A DNA stretch of 64,000 nt from Hippopus hippopus (taxonomy: Eukaryota > Mollusca > Bivalvia > Cardiida > Cardiidae), in contig OX328112.1 in NCBI GenBank assembly GCA_946811185.2, positions 1,550,001 to 1,614,000 on the forward strand, read 5' to 3'. Each line of letters begins with the position of its first letter. Positions within the stretch are counted from its first letter, which is position 1. This document shows positions 52,683 to 64,000 of this stretch, piece after piece. The translations under genes were made by a program, and so were the position numbers. Below the pieces are notes generated by a model, which ran no database searches, had not been told where the DNA came from, and worked only from the letters and a program-made list of their open reading frames with translations.

Positions 52683-53996
52683 GGCTCCCGCTGTCGATGG
52701 CAAGTGGCGCCAAATGCGAAAATTAAGAAAAATTGGCACCAAAAATGAAGCACTGGCGAATGTACTGGCGACAAGCAAATGTCTATAAACAATCATTAAA
52801 AGATCTTAACTCTGACATAAACTGTATGTATCAAGTGTAAAGGAAGCCTGCGTTACTGTTTATCACACCTAATTAAGCTAGCATTCATTAACGGTTATGT
52901 CTAATTGCTCACCATACTTGCATACACACCACGCAATGCTAATCAATCAAATATCGATTTCGCCATGCCCCGTTGAGCCCACAGAATTTTCCACACACTA
53001 TCTACTGCGAACCAATCAGACATCAGACACAAGATTTAGTCACCACCCATGATTTCTAAAGCCACACCTTGATTATGCCTTACCTGGTCAGCGTCCTCTC
53101 ACTGGCTAGCATTTTATTGTGTGTATTTAACGATGTCATTAATGAAATACGTGATAATGTTATCAATCTGCTTATCTAGCGTAAAAATTACAGATTTTGA
53201 AGTTAGTAGCAAGCCGTAACAAAAATTTTATATCAAATAATGCGGAAAAACTTTTCTGTAGATTAATCGACATGAAAAATGGATCGTTGAAAAAACACGA
53301 AAACTCATGACACAACGTGTCAGTTTGACGTTGTCCGATCAGAAGCTCTTCAGACTGTCTTTATAGCTTTGATAATGACTTCAAACAATAAATTTACACA
53401 AATGTATTTATAAAACTATAAGTGGGTGCTAAAATACCTGTCTAATAATGAGGAAAAAACTCGGGTGATTTTATGACATGAAATTGCTGAATGATGGCGG
53501 GGGGGGGTTGCACTTTGTAGGCCACTTTGTCTCACAGTGATAGCACTGGAACTAGTGTCAGAGAAGGTATAGGACACTCATACAGAGAGAAAAGACCAGA
53601 ATAAAAGGACCTTTTAACAAATGTAACCTGTAGTATTTTTTCAGATAAAAAGAAATGATATATTAACCTTTTACCATACAATTCCAAATTTCCTCTTTAA
53701 TTTCATTAAAACTCAAGGAATTCTAACAGATTGGCTGTTATAGAATTACAGCGCTGTATTTCTGTTCAAATACAACTTCTATGTCCCTGCAGCTCACAAC
53801 TTTGATAACCCTTGGGGAAAAAGGAACATAAGTAAGCATGTACTACTGAGCAATGGATTTAGTAGCTTTAACATGGGCCAATAAACTGAAGTGTCTAATG
53901 TACTATGTGGCTACCTCAGTTGGCTCCTACTGGCCCCAATTTTTATGAGTTGGCGAATTTGATGGCGCAAAAATTAAAACTTGCAGGGGAAGCCCT
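52683..53996. mobile_element. Non-autonomous hAT-like element, copy 1
   Basis: Ends CCAGGGCT...AGCCCTG, with CAAATC directly on both sides (52677-52682; after 53991). The interior is collinear with the copy at 56076-57260 (for example CATGACACAAC, TTTAGACTGTCTTT / TTCAGACTGTCTTT). It interrupts the GCTAGC minisatellite. No transposase. Confidence 0.6.
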
Positions 53997-53999
53997 GCA

Positions 54000-54320
54000 A
54001 ATCTAGCTGTTTTGGATTTCAGAGAGATATCCAAGCACTCTGTCAGCTAGCTTTTGTGAATTTCTGAGAGAAATCCAAGGTCTTGGTCAAATGATGCTAG
54101 CTGTTGTGATTTTCGGAGAGATATCTAAGTAGTCCGTCAAACGGTGCTAGCTGTTGTGGATTTTGAAGGGATATCCAAGCACTTTTTCAGGTTGTTGTTG
54201 CTGATTTATGTGAGATACCAAAGAGCTCCATCAAAAGGTGCAAGTTGTGTTGGAGTTCTGAGAGATATCCAAGTGCTCTGTTGCTGGCTGTTGTAGATTT
54301 TCAAGGGATATCCAAACACT
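54000..54320. repeat. Minisatellite continuation
   Basis: More diverged GCTAGCTGTTGTGGATTT... units, ending at a worn piggyBac-like MITE start (TTAACCCTCTATCACACAAT, about 54324). Confidence 0.7.
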
Positions 54321-54673
54321 CTGTTAACCCTCTATCACACAATCCTGACTTCTAACGACCCTGGGGAAGAAGGCTTTTGTTGAAAACATTGTAGGTAAAC
54401 GCGAAAAAAGAGGTAGAAATTGGCCCCAGCCCAGGGTCAAAAGTTTTTACATGGGCTTACACACTGAATACTAAAAGAACCTTCTGGATGCTAGCTGTAA
54501 GATCACATGATTTATATCTCTGTCAATGCTAATTAAGCACATGATACATTTCTTTAGCCAGTAGAGCAATACAGGGTCATCATGGACCTCTTGTCTTGAT
54601 GCAGTCAAATTGTCTCATTTCTTAGCAGCTTCAAATGTTGTCATTAGTGAAGCAATTTTATTTTTCAGATTGT

Positions 54674-55843
54674 TAGCTCACCTGAGCACGAAGTGCTCAT
54701 GGTGAGCTATTGTGATCGTGCTGTGTCAGGCGTCCATCGTGCGTCGTCAACTTTTACCTTGTGTACACTCTAGAGGCCACATTTTCAGTCTGATTCTTGT
54801 GAAACTTGGTCAGAATGTTTGTCTTGATGATATCTCGGATGAGTTCGAAAATGGGTCATGTTGGGTCAAAAACTGGGTCACTAGGTCAAATCTTAGAAAA
54901 ACCTTGTGTTCGCTCTTGAAACCACATTTTCTGTCAAAAACTCATAAAACTTGGTCAGAATGTTTGTCTTGATGATATCTCAGACGAGTTCGATAATGGG
55001 TCATGTCGGGTCAAAAACTAGGTCACTAGGTCAAATCGTAGAAAAACCTTGTGTACGCTCTGGAGGACACATTTTCAGTCCGATACTCCTGAAACTTGGT
55101 CAGAATGTTTATCTTGATGATACCTTGGATGAGTTTGAAAATGGGTCATGTCGAGTCAAAAACTAGGTCACTGGGTCAAAAATTAGAAAAACCTTGTGTA
55201 TGCTCTAGAGGCCACATTTTTAGTCTGATACTCTTGAAACTTGGTCAGAATGTTTGTTTTGGTGATATCTCAAAAGAGTTTGATAATGGGTAATGTCGGG
55301 TCAAAAACTAGTTCACTTGGTCAAATCTTAGAAAAACCTTGTGTACGCTCTAGAGGCCACATTTTCAGTCCGTTACTCATGAAACTTGGTCAGAATGTTT
55401 GTCTTGGTGATATCTCAAAAGTGTTTGATAATTGGTAATGTCTGGTCAAAAACTAGGTTACAAGGTCAAATCTTAGAAAAACCTTGTGTATGCTCTAGAG
55501 GCCACATTTTCAGTCCAAAACTCTTGAAAGTTGGTCAGAATGTTTGTCTTAATAATATCTTGGAAGAGTTCGAAAATGGGTAATGTCGGATCAAAAACTA
55601 GGTCACAAGGTCAAATCTTCAAAAACCTTGTTTACTTTCTAGAGGCCTCATTTTTAATGCAATACTCATGAAACTTGGTCAGAATGTTGGTCTTGCACCA
55701 GTTTGCAAGTGGGTCATTTTGGGTCAATAACTCATGAAAATCTTGGTAGAATGTTTGTCATAATATCTCACAAGAGATTGAAAATGGGTCATGTTTGGTC
55801 AAAAGACTCAGATGAGCGATCCAGGGCCATCATGGCCCTCTTG
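54674..55843. mobile_element. HLE2/HINE-type element A3 (145-bp repeats)
   Basis: 5' AGCTCACCTGAGCACGAAGT with hairpin GAGCACGAAGTGCTC; 3' GATGAGCGATCCAGGGCCAT then hairpin GGGCCATCATGGCCC and CTCTTGTTT. The centre holds six to seven units of exactly or nearly 145 bp (CTTGGTCAGAATGTTTGTCT recurs at 145-bp steps). Same ends as A1/A2/A4 but an unrelated core. Confidence 0.7.
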
Positions 55844-56075
55844 TTTGATTACTCCCTATCAAGCTCTCTTAATCGTGGTCTGCTATAGAAATCTTTGGCA
55901 GCTAACTGTTTATCGCTTCTATTACTATTGCTGCCTGGGGACATTTAAGGGTCTCCCCAGTTCTCTCAATTCTGCAGTTATTGTAATTACAGACTTGTTT
56001 ATTGCGTGAGGTCATAATGTTGAAAACGATGGATTCGCACATTCTTAGACTAATTCAAATACAACAGGCATGATT

Positions 56076-57260
56076 CAGGGTTGCATCTAGAGTGCAGGAT
56101 TGCCGAAATCCCGCATCAAAATCAAAAATCCCGCGAAAACGAAATTTGTGTGCACACCAAATCCCGCACTAAAACGAACTAGCCCGCAAAAATTGCATGA
56201 TCATGCGTACCATAATCAGGGAAAAAGAGAGGAAAAAAGACAGGGGGGGGTGAAATAAAATGTAACGAAATTTGCATGGTCACCCAAATAATCATTCGAA
56301 ACTTAAAACCGTAAACTTAAATCGTAGACTGTTAGGTTATTTTGATCATATCAATGGACGATTGTCATCTGTGTTACGCAGACGAAAAGCCTCACTGCAG
56401 GGCCCACGCTGTTGATCACTTTAGAAAAAAAGGTGTCCAAAAATGATGCAGTGGCAAATTTGCAGGCAACAAGTGATTTCTTAAGGCTACGAAATTCTTG
56501 AAAGAAAATAGCTCCGTCATAAACAGTGAGTATTAAATATGACGGATCACACGTCACCGTTTATCACAACCTAACAAGCTGGCGTGTAATGAAAAGCGAG
56601 ATGATGATGTCAATCTACTGATCTAGAGTAAAATGACATGTTTTGAAGTGACCTACAACCCTTATTGACAAATTCTTGCAATATCATGTGGAAATACTTT
56701 TAAAAAAATTAATTGACATGAAAAAAGATCAATGCAAAAAAGCGCGAAAACCCATGACACAACAAAATGTCTATTTGACATCGTCTGAACAGAGGCACTT
56801 TAGACTGTCTTTTCAGCTTTGGTAGTGAATTTAAGCAGTGAATTTACATAAATATTCTGTATGAAACAATAGATGGAAGCTAAAATCTCAGTCTAACACT
56901 GAGGTAAAAATTTCGTTGAATTTATGAAATGAAAATGTTGAACAACGTAGGGTGGATAGGGTAGGATGGGGATTAGTCTACTTGTCTTACAGTGATTAAA
57001 CTGTAACAAGTGTTAAAGAAGAAGTTACAAGACATTCATCTTAACAAAGAAGACTAGAATATAATAACCCTTTAATGGATATAATCATTATTATTTTTCC
57101 AAAGACAAAATCAAATAATATATTAACCCTTTACCATACTATCGGAACCGCCATGAAATTTGTCCCCCCCCCTTTACACTTGAAAGGGGGGAAGTGCCCC
57201 CCTTTTGCTGAAGATGATGGGGGCCAGCCCCCCTATTTGAACATTTCTAGATGCAACCCT
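56076..57260. mobile_element. Non-autonomous hAT-like element, copy 2
   Basis: Inverted ends CAGGGTTGCATCTAGA and TCTAGATGCAACCCTG, flanked by CATGATT on both sides (7-8 bp target duplication). The interior is homologous to 52683-53996. The right end has C-runs (TTTGTCCCCCCCCC). No transposase frame. Confidence 0.7.
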
Positions 57261-57884
57261 GCATGATTGCACATGTGAATGACTTTCCTGAACTGGTTAG
57301 TGCCATCAAAAATACACCGCAACCTTCAACAACCTTCAACAACCCTTGTTATTGTTAAACTATCCTCCAAAGTCATTGTGAATAACCCATTCCAAATTTT
57401 GTTGTCAGTATTTTCAAAGATGGCTCACAAACAGAAAGTGATCAAACCAAGGTTATTGGAATTTCGGTATCTAGTTTTACTCATTTACATTCAAAAACCC
57501 CAATTGAAGCGACATCTACTTTACTGTGAGATGAAATAAAGTAGATGTCGCTGCAATCGGTTTTCCAATGTCCCCATGCCGTCATTTTTGACAATGTAAC
57601 ATCCGAATGATATTTAGAAAAGGAAAAAATGAACGGACTGGAACCCAGGCCATGAGACTCTTGTGTTCCTCACTTAAAGTGGGAAAAGTTATATCAGATG
57701 ACAAAAGGTCAGACTGTTTCATATTGGAAGCATTTGCTATAGACTAACTAATTGTGGCTCAAATAGTGGAATTATGTCTTTGAAGGCGTAGAAAATATGT
57801 GGGAAATGGAGAAAATGCTTGTTACAAGTGTTTTTGCCATGATTCCATAGTGTCTGCTGCAAAATGAAAAGAGTGACCCTTCTT

Positions 57885-58155
57885 AACTGTTTACCACACA
57901 AAACTGCAGACTTGTCCAAATTAAAAGCATTTGCAGAGGACAATTTAAATGTTGCTCAAATGAATGGAGTTGTCTTTGTTGGGTAGAAAACATTGTGGGG
58001 AAAAACAGAAAATGCTGGATACCAGCATTTTCTCCTTTTCCCACAATGTATCCAACCCTATCAAAGACAGACATCATCATTTGAACTATGTTTGTGATCC
58101 ACAAATGCTTTCAATTTGGTTGAGTCAAATACTTTGTCGTTTGGTAAAGAAGTAA
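57885..58155. mobile_element. piggyBac-like MITE, full palindrome
   Basis: The two halves are inverted copies along the whole length: TTAACTGTTTACCACACAAA at the left, TACTTTGTCGTTTGGTAAAG at the right, with the palindrome-A hairpin in the centre (57988-58051). It shows that the family-A core is the middle of a complete fold-back element. Confidence 0.7.
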
Positions 58156-58249
58156 TCCAGTTTATGACAGGATCATGAATCTGGTTCAGCCATATCTCCA
58201 TATTGTTCTCTGTCTTTTTTTGAAAACTTGAAGTCTTTCTTTGATACTT

Positions 58250-59743
58250 CATTTCACCTGAGCACAACGTGCTCAAGGGGAGCTTTTAGGATCACCCGGT
58301 GTCCGTCGTGCGTCGTCAACAATTCTTTAAACATCAACTCCTCCTAAACCGCTGGGCCAATTTGGACCAGACTTGGCTGGAATGTTCCTTCGGATGTCCT
58401 CTTTAAAAATTATTCACCGAATTTGATTCCATCAAAAACTCTAAATGGAATTTTCTAAGAAATTCTTTAAAAATCTTCTCCTCTGAAACTGCTGGTCAGA
58501 TTTTGAAATAATTTCACAGAGATGTTCCTTGGTTGACCCTTTTCAAAAATTGTTCGCGAAATTTTGATCCGTCAAGAAACATGGCTCTGGTGAATGGGGG
58601 CTACTTGCACTATACAGAAATGAAGAAATTCTTAAAAATTCTTCTTCTCTGAAACGGCTCGTCAGATTTTGAAATAATTTCACAGAGATGTTCCTTGGGT
58701 GACCCTTTTTTAAAACTGTTCGCGAAATTTTGATCCGTCAAGAAACATGGCTCTGGTGAATGGGGGCTACTTGCATTATACAGAAATGAAGAAATTCTTA
58801 AAAATTCTTCTTCTCTGAAACGGCTCGTCAGATTTTGAAATAATTTCACAGAAATGTTCCTTTGGTGACCCTTTTTAAAAATTGTTTGCAAAATGCTGAT
58901 TCGTCAAGAAACATGGCTCTGATGGGGGGGGGGGGCCCACTTGCACTATATGGGCATGAAGAAATTCTTAAAAATTCTTCTTCTCTGAAACAGCTTGTCA
59001 GATTTTGAAATAATTTCACATAAATGTTTCTTGGGTGACCCTTTTTGCAAATTGTTCAAGAAATTTTGATCCATCAAGAAACATGGCTCTGATGGCTGTG
59101 GGCTATTTACACTATACGGACATGAAGAAATTCTTAAAAATGATTCTTCTCTGAAACCACTGGTCAGATTTTGAAATAATTCACAGCAATGTTCCTTGGG
59201 TGACTCTTTTTAAAAATTGTTCACAAAATTGTGATCTGTCAAGAAACATGGCTCTGATGGTGGGGGCTATTTGCACTACAGGGGCATGAAGAGGAATTTT
59301 TTAATTCTTCTCTGGAACGGCTGGTCAGATTTTGAAATAATTTCACAGAAATGTTCTTAGGGTGACCCTTTTCAAAAATTGTTAGGGAAATTTTTATCCG
59401 TCTGAAAACAACAGCCAATTGTTGGCACCTGCATGTGGTGCTCTTGCTCGACTTATGTTTTTAGTCACTATCAACTATCGAGCATGTGCTCTTCTTCAAG
59501 AAATTGTCCTTGGGTGATCTATCCAAAAATTTATTTGCAGAATTCTGATTCATCAAATTCATTGCTGTGGTGATGATTGTAGGGGTGATGACAGATTTTG
59601 AAATGACTTTTACAGGTGACCTTTTCAAAATTACTTGGCAAAATAATGATTTTGTTTCCAGAGTTTCAATACCTCAAAAAAAAATTGGCTATGGTCCTCT
59701 CAAAAATTCAGGTGAGCGATCCAGGGCCATCATGGCCCTCTTG
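58250..59743. mobile_element. HLE2/HINE-type element A4
   Basis: 5' CACCTGAGCACAACGTGCTC (first bases worn), 3' GGTGAGCGATCCAGGGCCAT plus hairpin and CTCTTGTT. The interior is the same 166-bp array as A1 and A2, closest to A1 in order of variants. Confidence 0.65.
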
Positions 59744-60440
59744 TTGTGTATTAGCACATCATACATTTTTAGCTTGGCTGTTTACAAAAAAAAACATATT
59801 GTCATAGAACTGGCGTCTTAGTTTGCTTTGTCGTCTGCATCGCCATCATTGTGGTGCAAAAACTTACATATTAATTACTGAAAATATTTACTCCAAACTC
59901 GGTATGACTTATCTATAAAAAGCGGAACCCATACAACAAAGCCAGGTAATCATCAAAAGATTTTTGACACATTAATGTCCCTTTTTTAACTCAGAATTTT
60001 CACACAGATAATCAATCCGTTTCTGAAAGCAACTGCAGCAGAGTGTTGCAACCCACATGTGGTGGTCTTGTTCTATATTACAAAGTTTTTTCCAACAGTA
60101 GGTCCCCAAGAAGAGGAACATACTCAGTTTTGGTACAGGGAATGGTGTGTGTGTGTGTCTTTATTTTGTTAATGTTCTTAATCTGTGATTTTATTTTAAG
60201 GGTTGATAATTGTTTAGAAAGGAAAGTATGTATCACTCAAGTGAAAAGGGGACTGTTTGCCATCATACAAATACTCCCAACTTTACCAGCTAAATTGGGG
60301 AGGTCAGTTCTAAATATCTCGACTGAGAGCTTTCAAAATATCATGATGCATTTCTAATCTTTTTGCTATTTTATGTACTAATACTGATGAAACTAAATTC
60401 AGTTTAAATCAAACTAAATGTGAATCATTTCTTAGCAGCT
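59744..60440. other. Intergenic
   Basis: No gene recognised. It contains a short GT tract near 60145-60160 and AT-rich sequence. Confidence 0.35.
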
Positions 60441-60794
60441 TCAAAATATCATTAGTGAAAATTTGGGGCAGATTGATATATATGATGTATTTGTATAGTT
60501 CAAAGGGTTTGAACATATGCAAACATAAGATACCATTAACCATACTATATTTAATCTGCATTTTACAATTGCCTTTCGGTCATGTTCATTATGAAAGCAC
60601 TCTTTATTGCTGTAGCAGGCATAACTGCTGTATCTAGCTGCAAAGGTGCCCTGTTGCTTCCCTGCACAAGTGTCATGGAATCTTCGACAGCTGACTCGTA
60701 TACTACAACTACAGTTGCAGCTAGCACTGCATAGGGACTGAGATCCAGTTTTGCTAGTTTTTGTCATAAAACCTTGTATTTTACCATGTCCCAA
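60441..60794 (-). pseudogene. Cys-rich open frame, unknown
   Basis: 117 open codons on the minus strand with a cluster LCSASCNCSCSIRVSC and CAGKQQG...CYSNKEC, preceded out of track by RCQHC. The pattern recalls Cys-rich tails of mollusc transposon proteins, but I cannot place it. The last third is low-quality sequence, so it is probably a remnant. Confidence 0.25.
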
Positions 60795-60904
60795 GCAATG
60801 CTGACATCTTGTATGGTGAAACTGACTATGTAAAGCAACAACACGACAGTTTTGCCCTAGATTTGACTGGATTTATTGTCGTCAAATAAGTAGATCTACA
60901 TCAT

Positions 60905-61290
60905 GCAGTGACAATATAATGGAGAATATGGTGTCCATTGAGCTGAAAACAAATTCTGCCAGTTGACTGAAGGATTTCTTCAACAAGTACTGGTTCTGCA
61001 TGACCCTTATATAGTAGACCTCTCATAAACATGAAGTAATGGGTCTTGTACTTGGAATCCTTAGCCAATCCTCGTCAAAGACCATTCAGATGTTGCTCAG
61101 CCACTACTTATTTGTTCTGAAGAGATTGTGTGTGTCTTTTGAATGGAAGTAGCATTTCATATCTATTGTTCAGGAACCTGATCTCATGATTCATAATATC
61201 TAGAAACCTTCTATCATTGACAGAGATCAAGTTTCTGTCCTTTTGTTCCACAAAGTCAATGATTCCATCACTTTGAGAAACTTCTGATAG
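60905..61290 (-). pseudogene. BEL/Pao Pol fragment
   Basis: On the minus strand: EQKDRNLISVNDRRFLDIM, YEMLLPFKRHTQSLQNK, VVAEQHLNGL and HYFMFMRGLLYKGHAEPV, with stops between. The order (RFL.IM...MPLPF....NN...A..RL..L...Y..FM..++..GHA.PV) is that of the region before the reverse transcriptase in BEL/Pao polyproteins. Only this short part survives. Confidence 0.5.
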
Positions 61291-61379
61291 TCCCCTTATG
61301 AAGATATTGTAGTTGATGACTTTTAAATGTCAATTTTCAACACATTTCAAATGTCTGCATATTTTCCTTAAGTCTTCGG

Positions 61380-62730
61380 TGGAACACGAGGTAAGCTGAG
61401 GAATGGAATAAAATCTTGTAACATTTTAAGCGGAAATCCTCTAGTAGTCACGGGCTGAGAGCAGCATATGTATCTTCTTAGTCATGTACAAAAGACTGCA
61501 AATATTACAAGCATTCTCCCAAGTTTAAGCCTCATAAGACATGACTTCTCTCAATTTTTGGGGGAGCACTTTGTGTTTGAAACTGACCCAGTAGCAATGT
61601 TTTGTGTTTTTATACAAATACTGGTTACCATTATTATCCTGAAGGCTTTTGCATCGTCTGTCAATTCGTCCAGAAAGATATCTTCTAAAATCCTTGATGA
61701 AAATTGATATCCTTTTTTTGTTTTTTCGTTTTTTTTATTTAGTTAATACTGTGTCATGGAAAAAGGGGACTTGATATATATTTCCATTATAGACCAACAT
61801 CTCTTTAACTACTGGACAAAATTTTATGAAACTTCATTTTTATATTGTTTATCATAAGCCACACACAATCTTTTGTTTCATAATGAAATGCAATCTCATG
61901 GAAAAAAGGGGGCTTAACATATGACTTCATTATGGACCAATAACAAAGAGACATGCAAAACACAATACCTCTTATATGTTTCTGTTTCTGTCCAAAAAGG
62001 TTTTTCGGCAGGGGATATCATTTCAATAAAATAACTTGTGTATACTTTCAAATGACAAGGTCTGAAGAGCAAGCAGTGACAATGCTGATGGGACTGCAGT
62101 TTGATCTGTATCCACAATTTTTGTTCATGCCTAAATATTCTGAGACTTAGGATCATAAGGGTATTCAACCATGTTCCTGAAGATTTGGTGGACACGATGT
62201 GTACTTTGAAGATTGCTGCATGGCCATGAAAACACATTTCTTCCTCAAAGCACTTGAATGGATCAGAATGTTTTGACCTTCTCCTTATACTATGATTGAC
62301 CTTTGTCACACATGCTTTGCTCCGTATAATTTCAGTGCTTCGTGTTGCCAAGAGTTAAGAAATTCTCTCCTAAAACCATGCCTTGAGGTTTTGAAAGGTT
62401 TTATCAGAGCATATTGCTTGATGTCCACTTCAAGAAAAGAGTTAATAAATCCCAGTTTCATGTCCTCTTTGTCATAAAAACTGACAGTGTAAGAATTTTC
62501 AGTTTTAAGTTCTTGATGTTTCTTGCAGTAGCACACCCCATTTGAGGTTTGTAATCTTGTATAGGAGAAAGTTGTTGAACTCTCATGTGCTGGGAGAAAC
62601 TGGACAGCATCATCTGTGCCAACGAAAGCCTGTCATTTTCCAAGAAACATAAAGGTGTTGTTTGAAGTCTCATCTCTGAAAAAGTTAAGTAGATATTATG
62701 GCAAATAAAACTGACAGTTCTTGAACACAA
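61380..62730 (-). pseudogene. Degraded minus-strand coding remnants
   Basis: Several short minus-strand frames appear to continue one another with stops and frameshifts (for example SFLEVDIKQYALIKPFK then REFLNSWQHEALKLYG at 62306-62480; ILDEN-complement ILEDIFLDELTDDAKAF near 61640-61710). They resemble parts of one or more transposon proteins but no family is recognised. Confidence 0.3.
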
Positions 62731-63740
62731 CTTTGGATAAAAATTTCAATCATTAACATTTTTGCTGTGTTAGGCATCAGTAAAATCAATTTGTATTGTT
62801 AACTAATCTCTGTCTTTTTGCCTAATCTGTTATGGAAACAGATCTATTACAAGGACAACACAGACCAGCAAATAAAATTAATTATAGCTACACAAATGTA
62901 GCAGAAACAGTTACTATTGCTGCCCAAAATATTATTGCATGCAATTTAAGAAAAAAAAGAGGTATACTGTTTCCAGGTAACACATCTATTTCCTAGTACA
63001 TACATGTAGAACACATCTATTTCCTAGTACATACATGTAGTATAACGAATGGATAAATTTAATGTCCTATTCAACAGTATTTCAGTCACTTCAGGGAGAT
63101 AGGAGGATGATGATGCAAGGCTAAGTGCAATGAGAGCCGTTTGAGAAGATTCAAACCAGGGACCGCATGATGCATTGTCGAGTTTGGAACAAATCACTCA
63201 GGTTTAAGTATCTTCACATGTAGTATGAACCCTTTCAAGTAAATGTAAAGAAATTGACTGAGGGATGGTAGAAGAAGAGCCAGTCTCTGGTTGATTTGAC
63301 ATCCTGACCGGTTTCGTTCAAGAATTTGAACTCTTCAGAGGATTTGTTGGTAATTGCAAGATTATTTTCTTGCTTTGGTTGAGACAGAGCTCAGTGATCA
63401 CCTTTAGAAACCCTTGTGCTGCCGGTGCTGCAGGTTTTCTATTTTTAGAATTTTTAGAAGAATGGATGATGTTATTTTCGTTACTAATTATAGTTCATTG
63501 GTACATTGTATCCGATGCTGCCGCTTTTCTATTTTATGAACAATAAAAGAAGTTGTTGATGTTTTCTATTAATAGAACAACTGCTGCCAGTGTTGCAGGC
63601 TATCTATTTTTAGATCCTTGATATTGTTTATGTTACGCTTAGTGACCTTACTAATGAGTAAATATGAAGCATGTGTCTGTGTTTGTTGTGAAACTAAGGG
63701 AAGAAGGTGACAACAACATAGGAACTTGTGTTTTAAATAT
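62731..63740. other. Intergenic, minor repeats
   Basis: A 36-bp direct duplication (AACACATCTATTTCCTAGTA...) occurs at 62980-63040, and imperfect repeats of TGCTGCCGGTGCTGCAGG / CTATTTTTAGA at 63415-63615. No gene. Confidence 0.4.
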
Positions 63741-63742
63741 TA

Positions 63743-64000
63743 TCATTTAGAAAAGACATATTTACATGGGGCGATATTGACATAATAAAGAACATACATG
63801 TGATTATACAGTTTATCAATATTAGAATCAGGAGTTTGGAACTGTTTACATATAATTACATTTTCTGGTATTGGAAGTCTGTCCTTCCTATTGAATGGTT
63901 CTGGTGCTGTGTCTGTGTTTTGTCTTATTTTGTCCAGCCATTCTTGGATAAGTTCATCTGTGATCTCCAATGCATTGATGTCTTGTTGAATTCTTTCTAA
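63743..64000 (-). CDS. Possible exon cut by the right edge
   Basis: The minus-strand frame is open from the window edge: LERIQQDINALEITDELIQE, WLDKIRQNTDTAPEPFNRKD and RLPIPENVIICKQF. It has the composition of a real protein (amphipathic helices, then a Pro-rich segment). The end of the exon is uncertain because the last 25 codons read less like protein. No family recognised; it could be host or transposon. Confidence 0.3.
   Translation of the reverse strand, partial: LERIQQDINALEITDELIQEWLDKIRQNTDTAPEPFNRKDRLPIPENVIICKQFQTPDSNIDKLYNHMYVLYYVNIAPCKYVFSK

Noticed and set aside
54712..55583. Series of plus-strand frames about 65-86 codons long starting MVRMFVL
   Set aside because: They are 145-bp repeats of Helitron-like element A3, offset by one unit each time.

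Overview
The window is animal nuclear DNA, AT-rich and dense in repeats, most likely from a bivalve mollusc. The evidence for this is spliced host genes with consensus splice sites, tRNA-derived SINEs, and many non-autonomous elements carrying 145-166 bp central tandem repeats, a pattern known from clam and oyster 'pearl'/HINE elements. The species cannot be fixed from the sequence.

Host genes. A claudin/PMP22-like four-transmembrane gene lies on the minus strand (exons 6060-6246 and 3516-3665; the remainder is probably off the left edge). A complete STEEP1 (STING ER exit protein; CXorf56) homologue lies on the plus strand, with seven exons from 22459 to 36748, in-phase junctions and a 212-residue product. 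Its introns hold a MITE with a 7-bp target duplication, a MULE-like element, LINE and SINE fragments, and a family of short palindromes. A possible exon is cut by the right edge.

The main discovery is a 9,011-bp mobile element at 7030-16040, inserted in an older hAT-like element and flanked by the 6-bp duplication ATTAAC. It starts AG and ends CT and has terminal inverted arms of about 1.1-1.2 kb. It encodes a protein-primed family-B DNA polymerase of Polinton/Maverick type (one in-frame stop just after motif C), a 217-residue protein, and five very small intronless genes. I see no integrase, ATPase, protease or capsid gene. Each of the five small genes ends, 18-51 nt after its stop, in the same 16-nt hairpin AGCCCTTTTCAGGGCT, followed by ACC(A)-type sequence and a purine-rich GAAAGA element. 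This is the architecture of replication-dependent histone mRNA 3' ends (SLBP stem-loop plus U7 snRNA histone downstream element); the gene at 14143-14349 carries CAAGAAAGA 9 nt after the hairpin. The same genes are driven from shared inverted-repeat modules with paired CCAAT/ATTGG boxes and TATA boxes. The small genes therefore look like histone genes in layout without encoding histones, which suggests an element that ties its expression to S phase. The polymerase/217-residue unit instead has an ordinary AATAAA signal.

From 40 kb to 64 kb the window is almost wholly transposon-derived: Helitron-like (HLE2/HINE-type) elements with asymmetric inverted repeats and a 3' hairpin followed by CTCTTGT, a decayed mariner interrupted by one of these without target duplication, piggyBac, Ty3/Gypsy and BEL/Pao fragments, two copies of a non-autonomous hAT-like element, and a 44-bp minisatellite split by one of those copies.
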